Notes: generated by a model not told the origin, from the letters alone. A stretch of DNA of 62,947 nucleotides from UBA2882 sp964619485 (GCA_964619485.1 CAZUCI010000006.1:1-62947), one strand, 5' to 3'. Numbered from the stretch's first letter, positions 24,333-34,725 are shown. Made by a program: numbers and translations.

Positions 24333-26993
24333 ATGAGTGATAAAATGGCAGACTTAACGCCTATGATGCAAAAATATATGGAGACCAAAGCAGAATACCC
24401 TGACTGTATTCTGTTTTACCGTCTGGGTGATTTTTACGAAATGTTCTTTGATGATGCAGTTACGGCATCCAAGGTTTTGGAGATTACCCTGACAGGGAAA
24501 AGCTGTGGACTGGAAGAGCGGGCACCTATGTGCGGAATTCCATACCATGCAGTGGAGGGGTATCTGAATAAGCTTGTGGAAAAGGGCTATAAGGTTGCCA
24601 TTTGTGAGCAGGTGGAGGACCCAAAGCTTGCCAAGGGACTGGTAAAGCGTGAGGTAACCAGAGTGGTTACGCCGGGAACGAATTTAAACACTCAGGCATT
24701 GGAAGAATCCAGAAATAATTATCTGATGTGTATTGTCTATCTTGATAAAATCGGGATTTCTGTTGTTGATGTTACAACTGGTGATTTTTACGTCACCCAG
24801 GTGGATGATGACAAAAAGCTGATGGATGAGATTATCAAGTTTGGGCCCACGGAAATTGTTGCGAATGATGCCTTTTTCCTGAGCAGCTTTGACAGAGATG
24901 ACCTGAAAAACAGACTTGGCATTACCATTTACAAGCTGGATTCCTGGTATTTTGATGACGACACCTGCAAAAAGAAATTATTAAAGCACTTTAAGGTTCA
25001 GACTCTGGTTGCACTGGGCATTGAAGATTTCCCCTATGGAATGATCAGTGCCGGTGCGGTTATGAACTATTTATATGAAACGCAGAAGACATCGCTTAAT
25101 CACATTAGTCATATCAATCCTTATATTGCCAGCAAGTATATGCTGTTGGACAGCTCTACCCGCAGAAATCTTGAGCTGGTTGAAACTCTTAGAGAGAAGC
25201 AGAAACGTGGTTCGCTTCTCTGGGTCATGGATAAAACAAAGACTGCCATGGGAGCAAGAATGCTTAGAAGCTATATCGAGCAGCCTCTCATTGAAAAAGC
25301 AGATATTGATGAGCGGCTTGACGCGGTGGAGGAATTGTCGGCCAGAGCAATGAACAGGGAGGAGCTTCGGGAATATCTAAACCCAATTTATGATCTGGAG
25401 AGGCTCCTTGGTAAAATCAGCTATAAAACTGCAAATCCAAGAGATTTAATCGCTTTTTCCCATTCTCTCCAAATGCTGCCCTCTATTCGCACAGTATTGC
25501 AGGATTTTCAATGTAAAATCTTAAAAAAGATTTATGAGGATATTGATCCCCTGGAGGATGTATGTGGTCTGATTGACCAGGCAATTGAGGAAGAGCCGCC
25601 AATCACCATCCGTGAAGGCGGAATTATCCGCACAGGCTTTAACGAATCAATCGATCATTTCAGAAGTGCGAAAACAGACGGAAAGAAATGGCTTGCAGAG
25701 CTTGAACAGTCAGAGAAGGAACGAACAGGAATAAAAAATTTAAAGGTTGGTTACAACAAGGTATTTGGATATTATTTTGAAGTGACAAATTCCTTTAAAA
25801 ATTTAGTGCCGGAGGAATGGATCAGAAAGCAGACCCTAACCGGTGGTGAGCGATATATGACACCCAAGCTGAAGGAGCTGGAAGACACCATTCTGAATGC
25901 AGAGGAAAAGCTGAGCACTCTGGAGTATGATCTGTTTTGTGAAATCAGAGATGTGATTTCCGAAAACATTACCCGGGTACAGAAAACGGCAAAGGCGATT
26001 GCCTCACTTGACGTTTTTGCATCTCTCTCTGTTGTGGCAGAGCGCAATGGATATGTTCGCCCGTCACTCAATGAAAAGGGAACCATTAAAATAAAAAATG
26101 GCCGCCATCCTGTTGTTGAAAAGATGATTGACCATGATATGTTTGTGGCAAATGATACCTTTCTTGACAATGGTAAAAACCTGATTTCAGTCATTACCGG
26201 ACCAAATATGGCAGGAAAATCTACATATATGCGACAGAGTGCCTTAATCGTTCTGATGGCGCAGATTGGAAGCTTTGTACCGGCTGCCAGTGCGGATATT
26301 GGAATTGTAGACCGAATCTTCACCAGAGTTGGCGCGTCGGATGACCTTGCCAGTGGACAAAGTACCTTTATGGTGGAAATGAATGAGGTTGCCAACATTC
26401 TGCGGAATGCCACCTCGAACAGTCTGCTTATTTTAGATGAAATAGGCCGTGGAACCTCAACCTTTGACGGATTATCTATTGCATGGGCAGTGATTGAGCA
26501 TATCAGTAATAAACGTCTGTTGGGGGCCAAAACACTTTTTGCCACACATTATCATGAACTGACCGAGTTAGAAGGAAAAATGAATAATGTGAACAATTAC
26601 TGCATTGCAGTAAAAGAGCAGGGCGATGATATTGTCTTTCTCAGGAAGATCATCAAGGGTGGCGCTGACAAAAGCTACGGCATTCAGGTTGCCCGACTTG
26701 CCGGCGTCCCGGAGATGGTGACAGACAGAGCCAAGGAAATTGTTGCCCAGCTGATGGACAATGATATTACACAAAAGGTTCAGAGCATTGCCATTGATGG
26801 TAAGAGTGAACATAAAAAGGTGAAGAAATATGATCAGGTAGATTTAACGCAGATGTCTTTATTTGACACCGTAAAGGATGAGGACATTTTGAAGGAGCTG
26901 GATGAGCTTGATATTTCAAATCTGACACCGCTTGACGCTTTAAACACGCTCTATAGATTACAAAATATGAGAAAAAACAGATGGCAGGGATAA
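24333..26993 (+). CDS. mutS: DNA mismatch repair protein MutS
   Basis: Recognises base mismatches and small loops and starts mismatch repair with MutL. The 886-residue protein has the mismatch-contacting FYEMFFDDA near residue 36 (Phe-x-Glu), the lever and clamp domains in the middle, and the ATPase with Walker A GPNMAGKST (about 625) and DEIGRGTSTFDG. The C-terminal tail ends in the helical dimer region. It lies 11 bases after the SulP gene and 33 bases before mutL. Confidence 0.97.
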   Translation: MSDKMADLTPMMQKYMETKAEYPDCILFYRLGDFYEMFFDDAVTASKVLEITLTGKSCGLEERAPMCGIPYHAVEGYLNKLVEKGYKVAICEQVEDPKLAKGLVKREVTRVVTPGTNLNTQALEESRNNYLMCIVYLDKIGISVVDVTTGDFYVTQVDDDKKLMDEIIKFGPTEIVANDAFFLSSFDRDDLKNRLGITIYKLDSWYFDDDTCKKKLLKHFKVQTLVALGIEDFPYGMISAGAVMNYLYETQKTSLNHISHINPYIASKYMLLDSSTRRNLELVETLREKQKRGSLLWVMDKTKTAMGARMLRSYIEQPLIEKADIDERLDAVEELSARAMNREELREYLNPIYDLERLLGKISYKTANPRDLIAFSHSLQMLPSIRTVLQDFQCKILKKIYEDIDPLEDVCGLIDQAIEEEPPITIREGGIIRTGFNESIDHFRSAKTDGKKWLAELEQSEKERTGIKNLKVGYNKVFGYYFEVTNSFKNLVPEEWIRKQTLTGGERYMTPKLKELEDTILNAEEKLSTLEYDLFCEIRDVISENITRVQKTAKAIASLDVFASLSVVAERNGYVRPSLNEKGTIKIKNGRHPVVEKMIDHDMFVANDTFLDNGKNLISVITGPNMAGKSTYMRQSALIVLMAQIGSFVPAASADIGIVDRIFTRVGASDDLASGQSTFMVEMNEVANILRNATSNSLLILDEIGRGTSTFDGLSIAWAVIEHISNKRLLGAKTLFATHYHELTELEGKMNNVNNYCIAVKEQGDDIVFLRKIIKGGADKSYGIQVARLAGVPEMVTDRAKEIVAQLMDNDITQKVQSIAIDGKSEHKKVKKYDQVDLTQMSLFDTVKDEDILKELDELDISNLTPLDALNTLYRLQNMRKNRWQG

Positions 26994-27026
26994 AGGATTT
27001 TTCAAGAAAGAAGGGAGAAAGCACAG

Positions 27027-28925
27027 ATGGCAGGAATTATTCATGTACTGGATTCTGAGACAATCGATAAAATCGCCGCCGGTGAGGTTGTGGAACGGCC
27101 AAGCAGCGTGGTAAAGGAGCTGGTTGAAAACTCCATCGATTCAGGAGCAGACAAAATTACTGTGGAAATAAAAGAGGGTGGCATTTCTTTTCTTCGTGTA
27201 ACAGACAATGGCTGTGGCATTGCATTGGAGGATTTACCAAATGCCTTTGTAAGGCATGCCACCAGCAAAATTGAAAATGCAGAGGATCTGAGCTGTATTG
27301 TAAGTCTTGGTTTTCGAGGCGAGGCCTTATCCAGCATCTGTGCTGTTTCCCAGCTTGAAATCATTACGAAGAAAAAGGAAAAGCTTACGGGAATTCATCT
27401 GGAGGTGGCAGGCGGAGTTCTTGGAAAGCCTGAGGAAATCGGTGCACCGGATGGTACTACGATTCTGGTTAGAAATATATTTTATAATACTCCGGTCAGA
27501 AAGAAATTTCTGAAATCTGCCATGACGGAGGCCTCCTATATATCCGAGCTGCTGCAGCATATGGCACTGTCCCATCCCAAGGTGGCATTTTCCTTTATCC
27601 AGAATGGACAAACACGTTTTTTTACCTCCGGAAATGGAGACCTAAAGGAAGTGATTTTCCGTATTTTTGGCAAAGAGACAGCAGATCAGATGCTTTTAGT
27701 TGATGAACATAGGGATGGAATATATGTTCATGGTTATATTGGCAAACCGATGCTGGCACGTGCTAACCGCAGCAACGAAATCTTTTTTGTGAATGGAAGA
27801 TATATTAAAAGCAAGCTTATTTCATCCGCCGTTGAGGATGGGTACAAAACCTTTCTGATGCAGCATAAATATCCTTTTGTGGTGCTTCACTTTGATATCT
27901 CCCAGGGTGAGATTGATGTGAATGTTCACCCAACCAAAATGGAAATAAGAATCAATAATCCGATTCCATTTTGTGAGGCAATTCGTTTGATTACCATTGA
28001 TGTACTTTCAAAGCCTGTTTTGATTCCGACCTATGAGGCGGAGGCAGATCTTAAGCCGGAAGCAGGAAGCAGTGTTAAACAGGATGAAAGACCGGCTGAA
28101 AAAAGAGAGAGAATTCCTGAGTCCTTTGAGGTAAACAGACTGGCGAATATGGTAAATCACCGTATTATAGGTTCCACTCATACAGAGGGTAAAACGGGAA
28201 GCTATAGAGAAAATGTTATCAAAGCGGATGATCCCATTGTCTCCAAGGTGGAGCAGATGGAGCTTTTTTCCAGTCAACTGCACAAAATGGAGGAGCCAGA
28301 GCCTGCGGCTGTCAGGGAGACCGCAGAATATGAGCCAAAGAGCCTGCCAAAGCAGCTGCAGATTTTAGGACAGGTATTTGATACCTATTGGATTATTTCC
28401 ATGGAGGATCAATTATATTTTGTAGATCAGCATGCAGCACATGAGAAAGTATATTATGAGCGGTTTATGAAACGCCTTCTGGAAAAAACAAATTCCAGCC
28501 AGCTTCTTTTTCCTGCTATCGTGGTATCCCTGTCAGACCGTGAGAAAACAGTGCTGAATGAGTTTCTTTCTGTATTTCAGAAAATCGGATTTGAAATAGA
28601 AGATTTTGGGGGAAATGATATTAATTTGCGCGCGGTTCCGCAGGATCTTTACGGTACAGATGAAAAAACTTTATTTTTGACGGTATTGGATGAGCTTGCA
28701 GAATCACCGGTTAAGGGAACGCCTGATATTATTCAGTCTAAAATAGCATCCATGTCCTGCAAAGCCGCTGTAAAGGGAAACCAGCATTTAAGTGAGCCGG
28801 AAGCCAGAAATCTTTTGAAGGAGCTTTTTACGTTGGATAATCCCTATCAGTGTCCTCATGGTCGGCCGACCATGTTTTCCATGTCAAAGACGGAGCTGGA
28901 AAAGAAATTTAAGCGAATCCTTTAG
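27027..28925 (+). CDS. mutL: DNA mismatch repair protein MutL
   Basis: The 632-residue partner of MutS. The N-terminal GHKL ATPase has VVKELVENSIDSGA, DNGCGI, RHATSKI and GFRGEAL. A charged linker spans about 340-440. The C-terminal dimer domain carries the latent endonuclease metal motif DQHAAHEKVYYE, together with SCKAAVKG and CPHGRPT, so nicking activity is expected, as in bacteria without MutH. The start lies after GGGAGAAAGCACAG. miaA follows. Confidence 0.97.
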   Translation: MAGIIHVLDSETIDKIAAGEVVERPSSVVKELVENSIDSGADKITVEIKEGGISFLRVTDNGCGIALEDLPNAFVRHATSKIENAEDLSCIVSLGFRGEALSSICAVSQLEIITKKKEKLTGIHLEVAGGVLGKPEEIGAPDGTTILVRNIFYNTPVRKKFLKSAMTEASYISELLQHMALSHPKVAFSFIQNGQTRFFTSGNGDLKEVIFRIFGKETADQMLLVDEHRDGIYVHGYIGKPMLARANRSNEIFFVNGRYIKSKLISSAVEDGYKTFLMQHKYPFVVLHFDISQGEIDVNVHPTKMEIRINNPIPFCEAIRLITIDVLSKPVLIPTYEAEADLKPEAGSSVKQDERPAEKRERIPESFEVNRLANMVNHRIIGSTHTEGKTGSYRENVIKADDPIVSKVEQMELFSSQLHKMEEPEPAAVRETAEYEPKSLPKQLQILGQVFDTYWIISMEDQLYFVDQHAAHEKVYYERFMKRLLEKTNSSQLLFPAIVVSLSDREKTVLNEFLSVFQKIGFEIEDFGGNDINLRAVPQDLYGTDEKTLFLTVLDELAESPVKGTPDIIQSKIASMSCKAAVKGNQHLSEPEARNLLKELFTLDNPYQCPHGRPTMFSMSKTELEKKFKRIL

Positions 28926-28969
28926 AGGAATAACGTTAAAGATAGAAATAGAAGGGAGAGTATATTCCA

Positions 28970-29914
28970 ATGGAAAAAAGAAAACTGGTTATATTAACCG
29001 GCCCAACAGCTGTTGGAAAGAGTGCTCTTTCCATTGCCCTTGCAAAAAAAATAAACGGAGAAATTATCAGTGCAGATTCCATGCAGGTATATCGCGGCAT
29101 GGATATTGGATCGGCAAAAATAACAAAGGATGAGATGGATGGGGTGAAGCATCATCTGATCGATGTGCTTGATCCAAAGGAGCCATTTAATATTGTCCTT
29201 TTTCAGCAGCTGGCTCATAAGGCAATGGAGGAAATCTACGAGGCAGGAAAAATTCCCGTTATAGTCGGTGGAACAGGCTTTTATATTCAGTCCATATTAT
29301 ACGAGGTCGATTTTGCAGAAGAAAAGGCGGACAGCTCCTATCGACAGCTTTTGGAAGAAAAGGCAGGCAAAGAGGGCACACATGCTCTTTGGGAAATGCT
29401 TCAAAGCGTTGATCCAAAGGCAGCAATGGAAATCCATGAACATAATACGAAACGCGTCATTCGCGCCCTGGAATATTTTCACGAGAATGGAACCAGGATT
29501 TCAGAACACAATGAGGAACAACGTCAAAAGATTTCTCCCTATGATTACAGCTATTTTGTACTGAATGACGAAAGGGAAAAGCTTTATGCAAAGATAGATG
29601 CAAGAGTTGATCTGATGCTTGAGCAGGGATTGATTGATGAGGTGAAAGGATTATTGGCAAGGGGCTGCAATCTGACAGATATTTCCATGCAGGGACTTGG
29701 ATATAAGGAGATTATACATTATCTGGAGGACGATTATTCTCTGGATGAGGCAGTTTACAGGATAAAAAGAGATACCAGACATTTTGCCAAGCGACAATTA
29801 ACCTGGTTTCGCCGTGAAAGGGATGTGACCTGGATTTATAAACCGGATTTTCAATACAATGAAGAAAAAATGCTGACCTTTATGGCTGGCATAATTACGG
29901 AAGGAAGCAAATAA
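28970..29914 (+). CDS. miaA: tRNA dimethylallyltransferase MiaA
   Basis: Adds a dimethylallyl group to A37 of tRNAs reading UNN codons, making i6A37, the substrate of MiaB. The 314-residue protein has the P-loop GPTAVGKSALSIALA, the active-site ISADSMQVYRGMDIGSAK, IVGGTGFYI and the C-terminal TRHFAKRQLTWFRR. The start has AAGGGAGAG. It is in the usual place after mutL. Confidence 0.97.
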   Translation: MEKRKLVILTGPTAVGKSALSIALAKKINGEIISADSMQVYRGMDIGSAKITKDEMDGVKHHLIDVLDPKEPFNIVLFQQLAHKAMEEIYEAGKIPVIVGGTGFYIQSILYEVDFAEEKADSSYRQLLEEKAGKEGTHALWEMLQSVDPKAAMEIHEHNTKRVIRALEYFHENGTRISEHNEEQRQKISPYDYSYFVLNDEREKLYAKIDARVDLMLEQGLIDEVKGLLARGCNLTDISMQGLGYKEIIHYLEDDYSLDEAVYRIKRDTRHFAKRQLTWFRRERDVTWIYKPDFQYNEEKMLTFMAGIITEGSK

Positions 29915-29917
29915 AAG

Positions 29918-31207
29918 ATGACAGAATTAAAAAATATGTATGAAAGCCTTGGGATTGATGCAGATGTCTGGAGACTGGGGGAAACCTATTGCGAGAGACT
30001 GAAGGAACGCTTTGAGCAGATTGACCGGATGGCAGAATTTAACCAGCTCAAGGTTGTAAAGGCAATGCAGGATGCAAGAGTTTCAGAGGCCTGCCTCTAT
30101 GGAACCACCGGCTATGGATATAACGATATTGGAAGAGATACTCTGGAACAGGTATATGCAGCTGTTTTTCACGCAGAGGATGCATTGGTAAGACCTCAGA
30201 TTACCTGTGGAACCCATGCACTGGCGCTGGCACTTATGTCAAATGTTCGACCTGGAGATGAAATTCTTTCTCCTGTCGGGAAACCGTATGATACGTTAGA
30301 GGAGGTCATCGGCATCCGCGATTCCAGAGGAAGTCTGAAGGAATATGGTGTTTCCTATGCACAGGTTGACTTGCTTGAGGATGGAGCCTTCGATTTTGAA
30401 GGAATTAAAAAGGCAATCAATGAAAAGACAAAACTTGTAACGATTCAGCGCTCGAAAGGATATGAACCAAGAAAAACCCTGTCCGTTGAGCGAATTGGTC
30501 AATTGATTTCCTTTATAAAAGAGATCAAGCCGGATGTAATCTGTATGGTTGACAACTGCTACGGTGAATTTGTCCAGTCCATAGAGCCTACGGATGTGGG
30601 AGCAGATATGGCGGTTGGTTCCCTTATTAAAAATCCGGGCGGAGGACTTGCTCCTATCGGCGGTTATATTGTGGGCAAAAAGGAATGTATTGAAAATGCA
30701 GCTTATCGTCTCACATCACCGGGACTTGGAAAGGAAGTGGGTGCTTCTCTTGGGGTGACCTCCTCTTTTTATCAGGGACTGTTTATGGCACCGACGGTTG
30801 TTGCCGCTGCGCTAAAGGGGGCTGTTTTTGCAGCCAATATTCTGGAAGCCTTTGGATATGCTGTTGTTCCGGATGGATCTGAGGAGCGCTTTGATATTAT
30901 TCAGGCTGTGACCTTTGGAAAACCGGAGGGAATTATTGCCTTCTGTAAAGGAATACAGGCTGCGGCACCGGTAGACAGCTTTGTGACGCCGGAGCCATGG
31001 GATATGCCCGGATATGACAGTAAGGTTATTATGGCTGCAGGAGCTTTTGTGTCAGGAAGCTCCATTGAATTATCTGCTGATGGACCAATTAAACCTCCTT
31101 ATGCGGTTTATTTTCAAGGCGGCTTAACCTTCCCCCATGCCAAGCTGGGGATCATGAAAGCAGTGCAGGAATTGAAGAATGACGGCCTGATAAAGATAGA
31201 ATCCTAA
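29918..31207 (+). CDS. Methionine gamma-lyase family PLP enzyme (YnbB-like)
   Basis: A 429-residue fold-type I PLP protein of the family annotated as methionine gamma-lyase or aluminium resistance protein (PF06838 type; Bacillus YnbB). The marks are YGTTGYGYNDIGRDTLE near residue 62, the aromatic-less binding loop QITCGTHALALAL, the DNCYGEF Asp for the PLP nitrogen, and the PLP lysine in GSLIKNPGGGLAP. The true reaction is not established. It follows miaA by 3 bases, as in many Clostridia and Bacilli. Confidence 0.85.
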   Translation: MTELKNMYESLGIDADVWRLGETYCERLKERFEQIDRMAEFNQLKVVKAMQDARVSEACLYGTTGYGYNDIGRDTLEQVYAAVFHAEDALVRPQITCGTHALALALMSNVRPGDEILSPVGKPYDTLEEVIGIRDSRGSLKEYGVSYAQVDLLEDGAFDFEGIKKAINEKTKLVTIQRSKGYEPRKTLSVERIGQLISFIKEIKPDVICMVDNCYGEFVQSIEPTDVGADMAVGSLIKNPGGGLAPIGGYIVGKKECIENAAYRLTSPGLGKEVGASLGVTSSFYQGLFMAPTVVAAALKGAVFAANILEAFGYAVVPDGSEERFDIIQAVTFGKPEGIIAFCKGIQAAAPVDSFVTPEPWDMPGYDSKVIMAAGAFVSGSSIELSADGPIKPPYAVYFQGGLTFPHAKLGIMKAVQELKNDGLIKIES

Positions 31208-31236
31208 GGCTTTAGGTCGAAAAAAAAACCTCGAAA

Positions 31237-31267
31237 TTGGTATACATATATTTACGTGTGTGATAAT
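31237..31267 (+). promoter_or_regulatory. Candidate promoter for the DUF4321/radC/mre unit
   Basis: TTGGTA (31237-31242) and GATAAT (31262-31267) with a 19-base spacer. The -10 is good, the spacer long. It lies in the 121-base gap between the PLP enzyme gene and the DUF4321 gene. Confidence 0.45.
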
Positions 31268-31328
31268 ATACTAATAGTTAAAAACGCCTTTGGCAGTTTA
31301 CATAAATACACAAGATAGGAGGTCCCTT

Positions 31329-31568
31329 ATGAGAGGTAAAAACAATTGGGCCTGTTTTTTGATGGTTTTGGCCGGAATCGTGATAGGAGGATTTATTGGC
31401 AGCTTATTTCCCAATACATTTTTAAATTTTGGTCAGTCCTTTGGAATGCAATCGCCGCTTGTACTTGATTTAGGTATCCTTGTACTTACTTTTGGGTTGT
31501 CCATTAAAATTACAATTGGAAGTATTCTTGGTATTATAATTGCCATCCTTGTTTTTAAATTTATTTAG
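31329..31568 (+). CDS. DUF4321 small membrane protein
   Basis: A 79-residue protein with two membrane segments (about 7-27 and 53-76) around the conserved LNFGQSFGM-type loop, then GLSIKITIGSILG. It fits the DUF4321 family found near radC and mreB in Clostridia; function unknown. ATG 31329 is set by AGGAGG at 31318-31323; an upstream in-frame start at 31290 has none. Position suggests a link to the elongation machinery, but this is inference only. Confidence 0.82.
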   Translation: MRGKNNWACFLMVLAGIVIGGFIGSLFPNTFLNFGQSFGMQSPLVLDLGILVLTFGLSIKITIGSILGIIIAILVFKFI

Positions 31569-31602
31569 GTTTGATTGTGTCTGGAGAGAGACAGGAGAGA
31601 AA

Positions 31603-32277
31603 ATGAATCAAACCGTCGAAAGACAAAAACCATATGAACATTTTTTATGTGATGGACCTGAGTGCTTAAGTGATGAAGAGCTTCTGGCTATCATGATACG
31701 AACCGGCCACAAGGGTGGAGATGCACTTTCTGTGGCACATGAGCTGTTAAAGCTATGTGGTAAGAATGGGCTGCTGGGACTGCATCATCTGTCTCTGGAG
31801 GATTTATGTAACATCCAGGGGATAGGAGAGGTGAAGGCAGTTCGCATCAAATGTATTGCTGAGCTTTCCAATCGGATTGTAAGGCAGTCGCGCAGTAAGA
31901 ATCCAGTTTTTTCTTCCCCGGACTTAGTTGCTGAATATTATATGGAACAGATGAGACACTTAGAGAAAGAGCATTGTGTTTGCGTTATGCTGGACGGAGG
32001 TATGGGCTTCATGGGTGAAAGCCTGATATCTGTCGGTTCTGTGAACGCCTCTGTTTTTTCTACAAGAGAAATTTTTCTGGCAGCTTTAAAAGCAAAAGCT
32101 GTTTATATTATGCTTTTGCATAATCATCCAAGCGGTCTTGTTAATCCAAGCCAGGCGGATATTCTGGTTACAAAAAAATTGAAAGAAGCTTCTGTTATTA
32201 TGGACATTCCAATGGTTGATCACATTATCATTGGTGATCATTGTTACTATAGCTTTAAAGAACATCAGATGATATGA
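31603..32277 (+). CDS. radC: RadC/JAB-domain protein
   Basis: A 224-residue RadC family protein. A helix-hairpin-helix N-terminal part (IQGIGEVKAVRIK near 85) is followed by a JAMM metallo-domain with HNHPSG near 173 and the downstream Asp (SQADILVTKKL). Despite the name, a repair role is not established for the family; it is a putative metallo-hydrolase. ATG 31603 lies after AGGAGAG. It is followed at 16 bases by mreB, a common arrangement in Gram-positive bacteria, so it is chromosomal and not phage-borne. Confidence 0.93.
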   Translation: MNQTVERQKPYEHFLCDGPECLSDEELLAIMIRTGHKGGDALSVAHELLKLCGKNGLLGLHHLSLEDLCNIQGIGEVKAVRIKCIAELSNRIVRQSRSKNPVFSSPDLVAEYYMEQMRHLEKEHCVCVMLDGGMGFMGESLISVGSVNASVFSTREIFLAALKAKAVYIMLLHNHPSGLVNPSQADILVTKKLKEASVIMDIPMVDHIIIGDHCYYSFKEHQMI

Positions 32278-32293
32278 GAAAGGAGTACGGAAA

Positions 32294-33313
32294 ATGGCTT
32301 CCAGTGCTTATGGTATCGATTTAGGTACCAGTAATATTAAAATTTTTGCAAAAGGGGTGGATCAGATTTTTTCTGCTAAAAATATGATTGCCATTGAAAA
32401 GAAAAATACATTGTTTGCATATGGAGATGCAGCTTTTGAAATGTACGAAAAAGCACCAAATACAATCAACATTTCCTATCCGCTCAGCAACGGTGTTATT
32501 GCGGATATCAAAAACATGCAGACCCTTGTGAAGTGTTTTATCAACGATTTGTGTAAAGGAGCTGTGAAACCGGCAGATTATTATATTGCAGTTCCAACCG
32601 ATGTGACACAGGTCGAGAGAAGAGCCTTTTATGATCTGGTAAAAAATGCAAATGTTAAGGCTAAAAATGTACTTGTAGTAGAGAAGGCAATTGCAGATGG
32701 TCTTGGTCTTGGGATTGACGTCAAAAATGCACAGGGCGTTCTGGTTGTCAATATTGGCTTTGACACGACAGAGGTTTCCATTCTCTCCCTGGGCGGTATT
32801 GTTTTAAGCAGATTAATTAAAGTAGGTGGACTGAAGTTTGATGATGCGATTCGAAATGCCATCAGAAGAGAGTTTAATCTGATTATTGGCGGAAAAACTT
32901 CGGAGAAGGTAAAAATTGCTCTTCATGATCTGGAGGCTGAGGGTAAGCCTGCAGTTGTTTACGGCAGAGATATTGTTACAGGACTGCCGGTGGAAAGAGA
33001 AATACCAACAGAGCTTGTTATCGATGCATTGAAAGAGCATTATGATACCATTATTGACCAGGTCAAGGTTATTCTTGAGAGAACACCACCGGAACTTGCC
33101 GCTGATATATACAGACATGGCATTTATCTGACCGGAGGGGCATCCCAGGTTTCCCACCTGGATGAATTATTAAGTCAGGGGACAGGTCTTAAGGTGAACA
33201 GCTCGGAAAATCCTGTTGGAAGCGTTGCCCTTGGTCTTGCAAAAGTAATTAACGAAGAAAATTTCCGCTCAGTTGCACATACAATTGAGGAGCTGGACAA
33301 TGGAGGAAAGTAA
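32294..33313 (+). CDS. mreB: Rod shape-determining protein MreB
   Basis: A bacterial actin that polymerises under the membrane and guides side-wall synthesis. The 339-residue protein begins with the phosphate-1 loop YGIDLGTSNIKIF, has VNIGFDTTEVSILS as phosphate-2, and GIYLTGGASQVSHLDELL as the adenosine motif. Length is normal. The site GAAAGGAG precedes ATG. It heads mreB-mreC-mreD-mrdA. Confidence 0.95.
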   Translation: MASSAYGIDLGTSNIKIFAKGVDQIFSAKNMIAIEKKNTLFAYGDAAFEMYEKAPNTINISYPLSNGVIADIKNMQTLVKCFINDLCKGAVKPADYYIAVPTDVTQVERRAFYDLVKNANVKAKNVLVVEKAIADGLGLGIDVKNAQGVLVVNIGFDTTEVSILSLGGIVLSRLIKVGGLKFDDAIRNAIRREFNLIIGGKTSEKVKIALHDLEAEGKPAVVYGRDIVTGLPVEREIPTELVIDALKEHYDTIIDQVKVILERTPPELAADIYRHGIYLTGGASQVSHLDELLSQGTGLKVNSSENPVGSVALGLAKVINEENFRSVAHTIEELDNGGK

Positions 33314-33316
33314 TTC

Positions 33317-34195
33317 ATGAATCGAAAGCGGACAAAATTTACTTTACAAAGTAAATATTTGCTGTTGATTCTGACTGGCTTATGTGTAGTTCTGATGGGA
33401 GTAACATTCTCAACAGATTTATTTACAGGTGTTGTTGCGGATGTTTCCGGATATGTGACAATTCCATTTCAAAAGGGAATCAGTGAAGCCGGGAGCTTTC
33501 TTTTGTCTCGAACAGAAGAGCTTGCACAGTTAAAGGATGTGCAGGCACAAAATAAAAAGCTTCAGGAACAGATTGATGCTCTTACCATTCAGAATAACAC
33601 CCTGGCACAGGAAAAATATGAGCTGAATAATCTGCGCGAGCTGTATCAGTTAGATCAGGAATATTCCCAGTATCAGAAAATTGGCGCAAAGGTCATTGGA
33701 AAGGATACAGGAAACTGGTTCAGTTCTTTTATTATTGATAAGGGAACAGGTGACGGAATTGCTGTCAATATGAATGTGATGGCTGGAAGTGGTCTTGTTG
33801 GTATCGTGACAGAGGTGGGGGCTAACTGGGCGAAGGTGGTGTCCATTATTGATGACAGCAAAAATGTGGGTGGCTCCGTACTTGCTACCGGTGATAATAT
33901 GATTGTTTCAGGGGATTTGGAGCTGATGAACGAAAACAGTATCCGCTTTAGCAAGCTGATTGATTCAGCTGAAAAGGTTAAAGAGGGCGATAAGGTTGTC
34001 ACCTCCAATATCAGTGACAAGTATTTACCGGGTCTTTTAATCGGATACATTAAAACACTGGAATCGGATTCCAATAATCTGACCCATTCAGGAACCATTA
34101 CCCCAGCCGTTGATTTTGAACATATGAATGAGGTTCTGGTAATTCTTGACTTGAAGCAGCAGGTTGATTCTTCTGAGACGGATGCTTCAGAGTAG
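33317..34195 (+). CDS. mreC: Rod shape-determining protein MreC
   Basis: A bitopic membrane protein of the elongasome that activates PBP2/RodA from outside. Of 292 residues, one membrane anchor lies at about 12-32, a coiled coil at about 68-112 (QLKDVQAQNKKLQEQIDALT), and beta-barrel domains after it with VIGKDTGNWFSSFIIDKG and SGLVGIVTEV. The GGAGGAAAGTAATTC leader overlaps the mreB end by context. Followed by mreD. Confidence 0.94.
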   Translation: MNRKRTKFTLQSKYLLLILTGLCVVLMGVTFSTDLFTGVVADVSGYVTIPFQKGISEAGSFLLSRTEELAQLKDVQAQNKKLQEQIDALTIQNNTLAQEKYELNNLRELYQLDQEYSQYQKIGAKVIGKDTGNWFSSFIIDKGTGDGIAVNMNVMAGSGLVGIVTEVGANWAKVVSIIDDSKNVGGSVLATGDNMIVSGDLELMNENSIRFSKLIDSAEKVKEGDKVVTSNISDKYLPGLLIGYIKTLESDSNNLTHSGTITPAVDFEHMNEVLVILDLKQQVDSSETDASE

Positions 34196-34206
34196 AAGGT
34201 TAATTT

Positions 34207-34725
34207 ATGAAAAAGAAAATCATATTGGCAGTTTTGATTATTGCCAGTTTTATTGTTCAGAGTACTATATGTCAATATATATCTATCGGAAATATCTGCC
34301 CAAATCTGTTAATTATAGTTGTTGCATCATTTGGTTTTATGGGAGGAAAAAAAGCCGGAATTACTGCCGGTTTTTTGACAGGCATTCTGGTGGATATTTT
34401 TTATGGACAGGCATTGGGTTTTAACGCATTAATTTTTATGTACATAGGTTTTTTCAACGGATTTTTTAAACGGTTGTTTTTTAAGGATGATTTGAAATTA
34501 CAGATTTTACTGATTGCGTCCAGTGATCTTGTTTATGGAGTTGTCTATTATCTTTTGTTGTTTCTTCTTAGAGGAAGATTTCATATGGGATACTATTTTT
34601 TACATGTGATAATTCCGGAAATGGTTTATACCATCCTGCTTACACTGGTTTTATATCCACTGGTAATGCTTTATCACAGGCTTGTTGAAAGGTGGACAAA
34701 GAGGAGTAATACAGAGATTGTTTAA
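34207..34725 (+). CDS. mreD: Rod shape-determining protein MreD
   Basis: A 172-residue integral membrane protein with five or six segments, the smallest elongasome partner. The segment KAGITAGFLTGILVDIFYG (about 50-68) is the family core. The start has only AAGG upstream, so translation may depend on mreC, 11 bases before it. It overlaps mrdA by 8 bases. Confidence 0.9.
   Translation: MKKKIILAVLIIASFIVQSTICQYISIGNICPNLLIIVVASFGFMGGKKAGITAGFLTGILVDIFYGQALGFNALIFMYIGFFNGFFKRLFFKDDLKLQILLIASSDLVYGVVYYLLLFLLRGRFHMGYYFLHVIIPEMVYTILLTLVLYPLVMLYHRLVERWTKRSNTEIV

Noticed and set aside
31603..32277. RadC as a mark of phage or anti-phage cargo.
   Set aside because: The mreB neighbour and normal composition point to the chromosomal form.
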